48,249 nucleotides of DNA. Source: Lysobacterales bacterium. Its GTDB lineage: Bacteria > Pseudomonadota > Gammaproteobacteria > Xanthomonadales > SZUA-36. Shown piece after piece: positions 7,111-14,424 of this stretch. Location: assembly GCA_013002505.1 (NCBI GenBank), contig JABDJL010000041.1:1-48249 (forward strand), in the 5' to 3' direction. Each line of letters starts with the position of its first letter. The stretch's first letter is position 1. The translations under genes and the position numbers were made by a program. The notes under the pieces were generated by a model that did no database searches, was not told the origin of the DNA, and was given only the letters and a program-made list of their open reading frames with translations.

Positions 7111-8346
7111 ATGCTGACGATTCACCAGGCTGACAGTAGCCGAAAAAGAACGAACAAAAAGCAGGAAATCGGCCTTGCAATCGCCGGGGGTGGGCCGGTG
7201 GGCGCCATTTACGAACTGGGTGCGCTGCGGGCGCTCGATGAATGCCTGGGCGGCCGCAAGTTACATGAGCTGGATGTTTACGTGGGTGTCAGCGCCGGTG
7301 CTTTTATTGCTGCAAGCCTGGCCAATCGCATACCTACGGCCGAGCTGTGCCGGATCTTCATGGCGGACCGGCGCGCGTCGCTGCGTTTTGAACCGGAACG
7401 ATTCCTGCGACCGGCTTACCGCGAATACGCCAAGCGTGCGATCAAGGCGCCGGCGGTGTTTCGCGATACGCTTTTCGATATCTTGCGTAAACCCGCTGAC
7501 GTCAGTATTTCGAGCATCATAGGTTCATTGGGCAGATTGTTGCCCAGCGGGGTATTCGACAACGAAACCATTCATAATTTCTTGCAACAGGCCTTCACAA
7601 CTTCTGGCCGCAGCAACCGCTTCGAAGATCTCGACTCACGCCTGTACATCGTCGCCGTAGACCTGGACAGTGGCGCCGCCGTGCGCTTTGGCAGCCAGGA
7701 CAACCGCAAGATCCGTATTTCAAGAGCGGTACAAGCCAGCGCCGCCCTGCCCGGCCTCTATCCACCGGTGCAAATTGGCAAACGCTATTTCGTCGACGGC
7801 GCCCTGCGACGCACCTTGCATGCTTCGGCCGCGCTGGACGAGGGTGTCGGCTTGCTGTTTGGCATCAATCCGCTGGTCCCGTTCGACAGCGGTGACGGCG
7901 GCATTCCCGGCCAGGCTGCCGCCAGGAAGCTGATCCAGGGTGGCTTGCCACTGATCCTGTCGCAGACGTTCAGGGCCCTGATCCAGTCCCGCATGAAAAT
8001 CGGCTTTGCCAAGTATCGCAACAGTCATCCCGGTGCAGACCTGGTGCTGCTGGAGCCCGATCGCCACGATGAACAGATATTCTTCACCAACATTTTCAGC
8101 TACTCGAGCCGCAGCGCCTTGTGCGAACATGCATACCAGGCCACGCGCAGGGATCTTCGCGCGCGTATCGATGAAATCCGCCCCTTGCTGGCCAGGAATG
8201 GCTTCGAACTCAACGAGGAACTGCTGCGGGATGATGACAGGACCCTGGCCAGCAGCCTCGACGAGGACATGCAATCCTATTCACGGGTGTCACGCGACCT
8301 GGCGACCACCCTCGACGACCTCGAACAATCAATGAGCCAGCTATGA
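7111..8346 (+). CDS. Patatin-like phospholipase
   Basis: A 411-residue protein with the patatin Ser-Asp dyad. The oxyanion-hole glycines lie in AIAGGGPVGAIYELGAL (~24-40). The nucleophile is Ser ~61 in the elbow YVGVSAGAF, and the catalytic Asp ~229 is in the DGA motif of FVDGALRRT. Patatins hydrolyse acyl ester bonds of phospholipids or neutral lipids. There is no signal peptide, so it acts in the cytoplasm, possibly on the inner membrane or lipid-body surface. The C-terminal ~100 residues are acidic and helical. It is convergent with the fatty acyl-CoA reductase (17 bp between stops) and sits among wax ester genes. A role in releasing acyl chains for storage or from stored lipid is plausible but inferred. 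Confidence 0.88.
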   Translation: MLTIHQADSSRKRTNKKQEIGLAIAGGGPVGAIYELGALRALDECLGGRKLHELDVYVGVSAGAFIAASLANRIPTAELCRIFMADRRASLRFEPERFLRPAYREYAKRAIKAPAVFRDTLFDILRKPADVSISSIIGSLGRLLPSGVFDNETIHNFLQQAFTTSGRSNRFEDLDSRLYIVAVDLDSGAAVRFGSQDNRKIRISRAVQASAALPGLYPPVQIGKRYFVDGALRRTLHASAALDEGVGLLFGINPLVPFDSGDGGIPGQAAARKLIQGGLPLILSQTFRALIQSRMKIGFAKYRNSHPGADLVLLEPDRHDEQIFFTNIFSYSSRSALCEHAYQATRRDLRARIDEIRPLLARNGFELNEELLRDDDRTLASSLDEDMQSYSRVSRDLATTLDDLEQSMSQL

Positions 8347-8363
8347 TCGCTGGCTGAACCCCG

Positions 8364-10352
8364 CTACCAGTGGATGCCCCGCATCAAACTGGCAAACGCA
8401 ATCTGCTCCTGCGAAGCGCTTTGTTGCTCTTCTGATACGCCCTTGGCGGCAGCCGAGTCGGGAAACATCTTGAATGCGCTGTTCATGACAATCTCGGCGA
8501 CTTTTGGCGCCGCGGCGTGGAGTATCTGGGCGAACACGCCAAGCCTGGTTGCGATCCGCTGGGGCCGGTATATCACCGCTTGCTTGACCATGTCCGCCGC
8601 CTCTTCGGGCGTAATGGTCGGCAAATTGTCGTAAATTTTTGTCGGCGCAATCATCGGCGTTCGCACCAGGGGCATGTTGATCGTTGTAAACGAAATACCC
8701 GAATCACTGAATTCCGACGCCGCACAGCGTGAGAACGCATCCAATGCTGACTTGGAAGCCACGTAGGCTGAAAACCGGGGCGCGTTACTCAATACGCCAA
8801 TCGAAGAAATATTGATGACCTGGCCGTGGCGCTGAGCCGTCATGACCGGCAGGGCCCGCAGGATCAGTCGCAGGCTGCCGAAGTAATTCAACTGCATGGT
8901 GCGCTCGAAATCGTGGAATCGATCGTAAGAAAGCGCGATGGATCTCCTGATTGAACGGCCTGCATTATTTATCAATACGTGGACCCCACCGTGATCGGCA
9001 GCAATTTTGTCGATGGTTGCATCGCAGCCCTCGAGGTCAGTCAGATCACACTGGTATGACCAAGCCTTGCCGCCCTCGCGCTTGATCATCTTGCGCGTCT
9101 CGTCTAGCGCTTCCTGACCACGGGCCACCAGCATCACCTTGGCGCCAGCCTTGGCCATCATCATGGCCGTAGCCTGCCCAATGCCTGAAGACGCGCCGGT
9201 GACAACCACAACCTTGTCTTCCACGTGCCCCCTCAGGCTGCGGTCTATGAACAAGTCAGGATCGAGGTGCCGTTCCCAGTAGTCCCACAGGCGCCATGCG
9301 TAATCTTCCAGTCTCGGAACCTCGATGCCGCTGCCTTTGAGGGCCCGTGTCGCCTCGCTGCTGTCGAAGCGAGTTGGGTAGTTCACATAGCTCAGTACAT
9401 CCGGAGGCAAACCAAGGTCGCTCATGACCTGCCTCGAAATGCGTCGAAACGGCGGCAACATCCGCAAGCCCTGCTTGACTGCTGCCGGTATGTAATTGAA
9501 CAGCCGGGCATCTACACGCATCGTCATTTGCGGAGCGTGCGCGGCCTCTGCGAACAGGTTAAGCACTTCACCGACGCGCAGTGGGCTCGGGTCCGTCAGA
9601 TGGAAACACTGGCGATCGAGGCCACCCTTGTGGCTGATATGGACCAGCGCCTGGGCAATAAAATCAACCGGGACGATATTGATGCGCCCGCCCTCTATGC
9701 CAAGCGTGGGCATCCACGAGGGCAAGGCCTTACGCATTTTCTGGATCAGCTTGAAGAAATAGTACGGTCCGTCAATCTTGTCGATTTCGCCAGTCTTGGA
9801 GTGACCAACCACGATGCCGGGACGGTAGATTCGCCACGGAACGCTGCATTCCTGGCGCACCACGGCCTCAGAGTCGTGCTTGGTGCGAAAGTAAGGGTTT
9901 TCGAGGCCATGGGCTTCCTTGAACATGTTCTCGCGGAAAATGCCCGGGTACAGGCCCGCAGCGGCAATTGAGCTGACCAGGTGAAATTTACGTGCGCCGA
10001 TATCTTCTGCGAATCGCACGGTATTGCGAGTGCCATTGACGTTGACGGAGATCTGGGTGTCCGCATCGGCGCCCAGGTCATAAACCGCGCCGAGGTGGTA
10101 AACATGGGAAATTTTACCTTTCAGCTCGCGCCGCTTGGCCGCCGGTATGCCCAGCATTGAACGGGTCAGGTCACCGGTAATCGGAATCAGCCGGTTCGCC
10201 CGACGACCCAGTTTCTCTTTAAGCCGATCCAGTTTGTGGCGCGAACCACTTCGTACCAGGACGTAAACCGTGGCCTGTCGCTTACGCTCAAAAATCTCTT
10301 CAATGAGGTTCTGGCCAATAAAACCGGTTCCGCCAGTAACAAAGTAATTCAT
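8364..10352 (-). CDS. Two-domain fatty acyl-CoA reductase (alcohol-forming type)
   Basis: A 662-residue fusion of two SDR-type reductases. The N-terminal extended SDR has the cofactor loop FVTGGTGFIG (4-13), Ser ~127/128, and Tyr ~154 with Lys ~158 (YFRTK). The C-terminal classical SDR starts about residue 378 with VVVTGASSGIG, followed by NNAG (~462-465), Ser ~516/517, and Tyr ~530 with Lys ~534 (YVASK). Size and layout match the Marinobacter fatty acyl-CoA reductase that takes acyl-CoA through the aldehyde to fatty alcohol with NADPH. That comparison is from memory of the family. The ATG at 10352 has GGAG six bases upstream, which beats the in-frame TTG at 10364. It is divergent from the acyl-CoA-binding protein gene. 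With the wax ester synthase 2.7 kb away it would supply the alcohol half of wax esters. Confidence 0.88.
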   Translation of the reverse strand: MNYFVTGGTGFIGQNLIEEIFERKRQATVYVLVRSGSRHKLDRLKEKLGRRANRLIPITGDLTRSMLGIPAAKRRELKGKISHVYHLGAVYDLGADADTQISVNVNGTRNTVRFAEDIGARKFHLVSSIAAAGLYPGIFRENMFKEAHGLENPYFRTKHDSEAVVRQECSVPWRIYRPGIVVGHSKTGEIDKIDGPYYFFKLIQKMRKALPSWMPTLGIEGGRINIVPVDFIAQALVHISHKGGLDRQCFHLTDPSPLRVGEVLNLFAEAAHAPQMTMRVDARLFNYIPAAVKQGLRMLPPFRRISRQVMSDLGLPPDVLSYVNYPTRFDSSEATRALKGSGIEVPRLEDYAWRLWDYWERHLDPDLFIDRSLRGHVEDKVVVVTGASSGIGQATAMMMAKAGAKVMLVARGQEALDETRKMIKREGGKAWSYQCDLTDLEGCDATIDKIAADHGGVHVLINNAGRSIRRSIALSYDRFHDFERTMQLNYFGSLRLILRALPVMTAQRHGQVINISSIGVLSNAPRFSAYVASKSALDAFSRCAASEFSDSGISFTTINMPLVRTPMIAPTKIYDNLPTITPEEAADMVKQAVIYRPQRIATRLGVFAQILHAAAPKVAEIVMNSAFKMFPDSAAAKGVSEEQQSASQEQIAFASLMRGIHW

Positions 10353-10395
10353 GCTGATCTCCAAAACAGACGGCCGTCCGGCCGGTTCATGTTAC

Positions 10396-10409
10396 GATCT
10401 TATCAGATC
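10396..10409. promoter_or_regulatory. Short inverted repeat in a divergent promoter region (candidate operator)
   Basis: GATCT-TATC-AGATC is a perfect 5-bp inverted repeat in the 103-bp gap between the divergent reductase and acyl-CoA-binding protein genes. A TetR-family gene follows the binding protein directly, so the repeat is a candidate TetR operator. The arms are short and could be chance. Confidence 0.3.
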
Positions 10410-10455
10410 AAAATAAGCCTTTTACTGCCCCGTTGGGTGCGACCGGAAAAATATC

Positions 10456-10725
10456 ATGCCTGACCTACATTCCCGATTCGAGAAAGCCTCCCTGGCGGCC
10501 CGCAACCTGCCGCAAAAGCCAGACGATGAGACCATGCTGCAACTGTATGCCCTGTACAAGCAGGCGTCGGTTGGCGACGCCGGTGGCGACAAGCCCGGGC
10601 TGTTCGATTTTGTCGGCCAGGCCAAGTATTCGGCTTGGGAAAAGCTCGCCGGCATGCCACCTGAAGATGCCAGGCAGGCATATATCGACCTGGTCGCAAG
10701 CCTCGGCGGCGATACCGGCGACTGA
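10456..10725 (+). CDS. Acyl-CoA-binding protein (ACBP)
   Basis: An 89-residue ACBP, close to the usual 86-90 length of the family. The diagnostic segments are LQLYALYKQASVGD (~29-42) and KYSAWEKLAGM (~57-67), followed by the helix DARQAYIDLVASL. ACBPs bind long-chain acyl-CoA in the cytoplasm, buffer it and deliver it to enzymes. They are common in eukaryotes and patchy in bacteria. It stands divergently next to the fatty acyl-CoA reductase, which uses acyl-CoA, and its stop codon lies 11 bp before the start of a TetR gene. A role in feeding acyl-CoA to the reductase and to the wax ester synthase fits the context but is not proven. Confidence 0.92.
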   Translation: MPDLHSRFEKASLAARNLPQKPDDETMLQLYALYKQASVGDAGGDKPGLFDFVGQAKYSAWEKLAGMPPEDARQAYIDLVASLGGDTGD

Positions 10726-10736
10726 AGGCCGCACGC

Positions 10737-11372
10737 TTGGCCAGGCGTGACACTCGTTCCCTGATTCTGCAGGTCAGCCTGGACCTGTTCAACCAGAGCG
10801 GTGAACCCAATGTCAGCACCAACCTGATTGCACTGGAAGCCGACATTTCGCCGGGCAACCTGTATTACCACTTCCGAAGCAAGGACGATATTGCACTGGA
10901 CTTGTTCAAGCAGTTCCTGGGCGAATTACAGCCCCTTCTGCACCTCGATGAATCAATGGAAACTGATGTCGAGGCATTGTGGCTCAGGCTGCACCTTGTG
11001 TTTGAGACCATGGGCCGCTTTCGCTTTGTGTACCGCAATCTCGGCGACCTCAAAATACGCATGCCTGACTTGGGTACGGCGTTCAGCGGCCTGCTTAAAA
11101 TGCAGCATGACATGCTGACGCAGTTGTTTTCTTCGCTGGAAAGCAGCGCAAACATGACTTGCTCGGACCTGGAACGCGAAGCGTTGGCCGACAACATGTT
11201 GTTAACCATGACCTACTGGATTCCTTACGCGGAACTGCGTAAGGACTCTGGATTTGAAGATGGTTCGGTACTCGCTGCGGCGGTTTCGAGAACACTGCTG
11301 CTGATTGCCCCGTACCTTCTTGAGCCGGATCGCAGCAAGCTCACGTCCCTGGCGGGCAGCTACCTGGACTGA
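10737..11372 (+). CDS. TetR-family transcriptional regulator
   Basis: A 211-residue TetR-type repressor. The N-terminal helix-turn-helix includes ARRDTRSLILQVSLDLF, then NLIALEADISPGNLYYHFRSKDDI, which I give here as separate pieces: NLIALEADIS and PGNLYYHFRSKDDI. The larger C-terminal helical domain should bind a small ligand. No ATG is available in frame near the start. The TTG at 10737 has GAAGG eight bases upstream, and this Shine-Dalgarno overlaps the stop region of the acyl-CoA-binding gene, suggesting translational coupling. TetR proteins with such neighbours often sense acyl-CoA or fatty acids, so it may control the reductase/ACBP pair. The ligand is inferred only from location. A terminator hairpin follows the stop. 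Confidence 0.88.
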   Translation: MARRDTRSLILQVSLDLFNQSGEPNVSTNLIALEADISPGNLYYHFRSKDDIALDLFKQFLGELQPLLHLDESMETDVEALWLRLHLVFETMGRFRFVYRNLGDLKIRMPDLGTAFSGLLKMQHDMLTQLFSSLESSANMTCSDLEREALADNMLLTMTYWIPYAELRKDSGFEDGSVLAAAVSRTLLLIAPYLLEPDRSKLTSLAGSYLD

Positions 11373-11376
11373 AGAC

Positions 11377-11404
11377 AAAAAAAACGGGCTGCGATGCAGC
11401 CCGT
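11377..11404 (-). terminator. Rho-independent terminator for the phasin gene
   Basis: CGGGCTGC-GAT-GCAGCCCG is an 8-bp stem with a 3-base loop. Read on the minus strand it is followed by eight T residues, a classic intrinsic terminator downstream of the phasin gene that stops at 11446. On the plus strand, where the TetR gene ends at 11372, there is no T run, so it would be weaker in that direction. Confidence 0.85.
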
Positions 11405-11445
11405 CAATTCCACTCACTCGGGAAACTTAGTCAAGGTCGGCTGCT

Positions 11446-11964
11446 TTATGCTGCCGCTTTTTTGCCGGCAGCCTTCTTGGCCGTGGCTTTCTTGCTCGCC
11501 GGTTTGCGAGCAGCAGGTTTTGCCTTGGCAGCGCTCAGCTTGGTCACTTCACGTGACAACTGTTGGACGCGGGCAGACAACTTGTTGACGTCGTCGGCTG
11601 TGGGCACACCCAGGCGTCCGAGTACGCGTGCTACGCGATCTTCGAATACGCTTTCGAGCTTGTCCCAGTTGTCGGCGGCCTGTTGCTTAACCGATTCAAC
11701 GCGCGAGCCAACAGAGCCCTTGATATCGCCGACCGTGTTCTGCGCGGCCTTGCGCGACTGGCCTTCGAGCTTGTTGCCTTCTGAAACCAGTTTTTCAAAC
11801 AACTTGCTGCCTTGCTCGATCAGCTTGCCGCTTTCCTGCTGTGCAACGGAAAACGCTCCGAGGCCAGCCAGCCAGATTTCACGTGCAGATTCGATTACCG
11901 GTTCAGCAAACTTGCCGGCATCCGATTTCGCCTGTACCTTCTTTTTAAGAGTCTTCTTAGCCAT
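11446..11964 (-). CDS. Phasin family granule-associated protein (PhaF/PhaI-like)
   Basis: A 172-residue phasin. Residues ~25-110 contain the amphipathic helical phasin core (ESAREIWLAGLGAFSVAQQ), followed by a leucine-zipper-like stretch with VQQLSREV and a lysine/alanine-rich histone-like tail (KKATAKKAAGKKAAA), the layout of PhaF. Phasins coat polyester granules, and PhaF tails also bind DNA. The start at MAKKTL (11964) has AGGAG at good spacing; the frame is open 15 codons further up without support. It is a single gene with its own terminator. No PHA synthase is visible in the window, whereas wax ester genes flank it, so it may coat neutral-lipid bodies instead. That alternative is inference. 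Confidence 0.85.
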   Translation of the reverse strand: MAKKTLKKKVQAKSDAGKFAEPVIESAREIWLAGLGAFSVAQQESGKLIEQGSKLFEKLVSEGNKLEGQSRKAAQNTVGDIKGSVGSRVESVKQQAADNWDKLESVFEDRVARVLGRLGVPTADDVNKLSARVQQLSREVTKLSAAKAKPAARKPASKKATAKKAAGKKAAA

Positions 11965-12082
11965 TTCCTTCTCCTGGCCCAAAAGGGGCCGTGTTTGAAT
12001 GTTGGGCACAGGATAGGGATTCGAATTAGAGTAAACACCCTAGAATCGAACCTTTTTGGGCCTTCTGAAAGCGAGTGATGAC

Positions 12083-12934
12083 ATGAGTCAATGGAACCCT
12101 TTTCCGCATGATGCCGATGATTACGAGTTTGAAGGAGCATCGCTGAAAAAAGCGTGGAAGCGCCTTCACGCCGGCGATTGCATCCCCTACCCGTCCTCTT
12201 CTTGGGTGGAAAGCGTGCTCGACGGGCTTGACGAAGATGCGCTGGGCTCCTGTGGCGCCGACAGTTCTGGTCTGTCCACGCAATTGCAGTGCGCCTGGCG
12301 CGCCTTTCATGCCGGCCGATTTGGTGACGCAGTGAAGAACGCCGATGAAGCCGGTGTGCTGGGCTCCGATTGTGCGTGCAAAGCCATTGGTATTTATGCG
12401 ACCTATCTCGCGGCGGATGAATCCGAACAGCAAGCGCTATACCGCGAAGCCATCAGTCGCGGTGAACAGGCCATCAAGCTGCTGCCCAACAACCCGGGCA
12501 GCCACTATTTCCATGCCTTCAACCTCGGGCGCCTCGGTCAAAGCATTTCGATCGGCGAAGCATTGCGCAAGGGCATGGCAGGCAAGATCAAAACCAGCCT
12601 GGATGCCTGCCTGGAACGGGAGCCGGATCATGCCGAAGCCCACACCGCGCTGGGCATGTATCACGCCGAGATCATCGCAAAAGTTGGAAAAATGCTCGGT
12701 GGCGTGACTTACGGCGCCAGTGTCGACGAGGCGCTCACGCACTTCGAACTGGCCATCGAACTGGTGTCACACTCCCCGATTGCGCATATCGAATTTGCCA
12801 ATGGCCTGTACCTGCTGTTCGGCGACAAGCGCCTCGACGATGTCACCGACCTTTATGTCAAGGCTTCCGAAATGAAAGCGGCTGACGCCATGGAGCGCCT
12901 CGATATCGAAGCCGCCCTGGCAGAGCTCGAATAA
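12083..12934 (+). CDS. TPR-like helical protein, unknown function
   Basis: A 283-residue soluble protein. From about residue 70 onward it is made of paired helices with TPR-like spacing (AWRAFHAGRFGDAVKNADEAG, here in two pieces: AWRAFHAGRF and GDAVKNADEAG), and later AHTALGMYHAEI and EALTHFELAIEL. No signal peptide, membrane segment or catalytic motif is seen. The frame is open to 12056, but MSQWNPFPHDADDYEFE at 12083 looks like the natural start. It converges with the wax ester synthase gene, with only 2 bp between its stop and the TAA that closes the extended synthase frame. I do not recognise a named family. TPR proteins normally hold other proteins together, so any link to lipid storage is only by location. 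Confidence 0.8.
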   Translation: MSQWNPFPHDADDYEFEGASLKKAWKRLHAGDCIPYPSSSWVESVLDGLDEDALGSCGADSSGLSTQLQCAWRAFHAGRFGDAVKNADEAGVLGSDCACKAIGIYATYLAADESEQQALYREAISRGEQAIKLLPNNPGSHYFHAFNLGRLGQSISIGEALRKGMAGKIKTSLDACLEREPDHAEAHTALGMYHAEIIAKVGKMLGGVTYGASVDEALTHFELAIELVSHSPIAHIEFANGLYLLFGDKRLDDVTDLYVKASEMKAADAMERLDIEAALAELE

Positions 12935-12936
12935 CT

Positions 12937-13044
12937 TTAATCAGGTTTCAGTTGCGGGTTGACGAGTAGTTGTGCGATCGATGGCGACGGCCGGCCGTCG
13001 AGGGGCAGCATCATTCCCAGGTAAAGCAGTTTTTCGAATTCCGG
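12937..13044 (-). pseudogene. In-frame 3' extension of the wax ester synthase beyond a TAG codon
   Basis: Directly after the TAG that ends the wax ester synthase (13045-13047), the same frame continues for 35 sense codons to a TAA at 12937-12939. It reads PEFEKLLYLG and further residues ending LLVNPQLKPD. The first ten or so fit the helix that normally closes WS/DGAT proteins. This suggests that TAG replaced a sense codon, leaving a slightly truncated protein, or that readthrough occurs. A sequencing or assembly error cannot be excluded from here. Confidence 0.6.
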
Positions 13045-14403
13045 CTAGAATCGCTCGATGATGTCTCCGGGTACGGGCACCAGTTTGCGGTCGCTGATAA
13101 CGCCGAAAAACACCTTTCCATCATAGGAAAGGATGCTGATGCCAAGACCAATAGTTCCGTTCTGGGGCACCCAGAACATCATTTCGCTGATCTTGGCACC
13201 CGCCAGGTACAAGGGGTGCTGCGGCCCCGGAACATTGGTCAACACCGTCGTGGCTTTCTGGCTCAACAGGTCGAGTATTGGCTTTTGCAGCATGGATGGA
13301 CCCATGCCCAGCGCTGCCAGGACACCAAATGTGACGGCCGCCTGTTTGGAGGATTTCAGTTCCTGCATACGCTCATGAACGATGTACAGTCGCTTCAGTG
13401 GGTTCTCTTCAGATATCGGCAAATCCAGGAATACCAGCCCAAACTGGTTACCCAGTTCTGGCGCATGATCCAGGGGCCTCAGGTTTACCGGTACCGTGGC
13501 GCGAATGTCCGGAAGCTCGCCGGGGTCATCCCCCATGTCCAGCATGTAGCGCCGCACGGCGCCGCTGACTGCAGCGATCAGGACATCGTTGACTGTACAG
13601 CCGAAAGCCTTGCTGACCGCTTTAATTTCATCCAGCGGTAATGGGCTGGTCCACGCGGCCTGCTTGCGCACACCGAGCTTGCCCCTGAGCCGCGTTGCCG
13701 AGTCGCTCGGCAAGGCCAGCGACTGGGCCAATTCACTAGCAATCTCAGTGACCTCCGTCACGGCATTTCCCGCCAGGGACGGGTCCTGCAAAACTTTTTG
13801 ACCCTCTTCAACCAAGCGCTGTGCAAACTGTGATGCAAACTCCAGGCCGCCCCTGGCCGGTTCGATAATACGGCGAAACACCGGTGACTCCTTGGCCTTT
13901 TGCTTTTTCCAGGCGTCCGGGTCCGGCAATGAAATGCTTGCTTCCGGCTGCTTGTCGGTCAGCGACAGAAAAACCTGTACCAGTGCAATCCCATCGGCAA
14001 TACAGTGATGTATGCGGCAAATCAGCGCAGGACCCTGGTCGTAATTTTCAACCAGGTGGAACTGCCACAGCGGCCGGGATTTTTCCAGCGGTGTGCTGGC
14101 CAGGTCGGCGACCAGTATTTCCAGTTCCCTGCGATCTGCTTTACCCGGTAATGCCGTGCGGCGTACGTGGACATGGATATCGAAATCCTCGTCCAGTTCC
14201 CAGTGCGCACCGGCAGCGCCGTCCACGGCTTTTTGCCGGAATCGCCGGAAGCTGAGGAAACGCTGGCGCACCGTTTTCAACAAGCCTGGATAATCCAGCG
14301 CCTGCTCAAAAACAATGACACCGGTGATCATCATCAGGTTGGTCGGTTGCTCCATGCGCAACCAGGCAGTGTCTACCTTTGAAATGGGCTCACGCTGACC
14401 CAC
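13045..14403 (-). CDS. Wax ester synthase / diacylglycerol acyltransferase (WS/DGAT)
   Basis: A 452-residue bifunctional acyltransferase that joins acyl-CoA to a fatty alcohol (wax ester) or to diacylglycerol (triacylglycerol). The catalytic HHCIADG motif is at ~132-138 (consensus HHxxxDG). PLW lies just before it at ~111-113, and the conserved CTVNDVLIAAVSGAVRRY stretch is in the C-terminal half. The start is a GTG at 14403 with GGAG seven bases upstream, and the N-terminus PISKVDTAWLRMEQP fits the family. It begins 21 bp after purF on the same strand, so it may ride on the purF transcript. The protein ends at an in-frame TAG after DIIERF, earlier than expected. All catalytic motifs are intact, so activity is likely retained. 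Confidence 0.92.
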   Translation of the reverse strand: MGQREPISKVDTAWLRMEQPTNLMMITGVIVFEQALDYPGLLKTVRQRFLSFRRFRQKAVDGAAGAHWELDEDFDIHVHVRRTALPGKADRRELEILVADLASTPLEKSRPLWQFHLVENYDQGPALICRIHHCIADGIALVQVFLSLTDKQPEASISLPDPDAWKKQKAKESPVFRRIIEPARGGLEFASQFAQRLVEEGQKVLQDPSLAGNAVTEVTEIASELAQSLALPSDSATRLRGKLGVRKQAAWTSPLPLDEIKAVSKAFGCTVNDVLIAAVSGAVRRYMLDMGDDPGELPDIRATVPVNLRPLDHAPELGNQFGLVFLDLPISEENPLKRLYIVHERMQELKSSKQAAVTFGVLAALGMGPSMLQKPILDLLSQKATTVLTNVPGPQHPLYLAGAKISEMMFWVPQNGTIGLGISILSYDGKVFFGVISDRKLVPVPGDIIERF

Positions 14404-14424
14404 GGCGTTCTCCGGCGCAGCCCA

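Noticed and set aside
9225-9971. 248-codon frame antisense to the fatty acyl-CoA reductase
   Set aside because: No recognisable motif; the minus strand carries clear SDR motifs throughout.
12970-13641. 223-codon plus-strand frame over the wax ester synthase
   Set aside because: Antisense to HHxxxDG-family coding sequence, with composition of a shadow frame.
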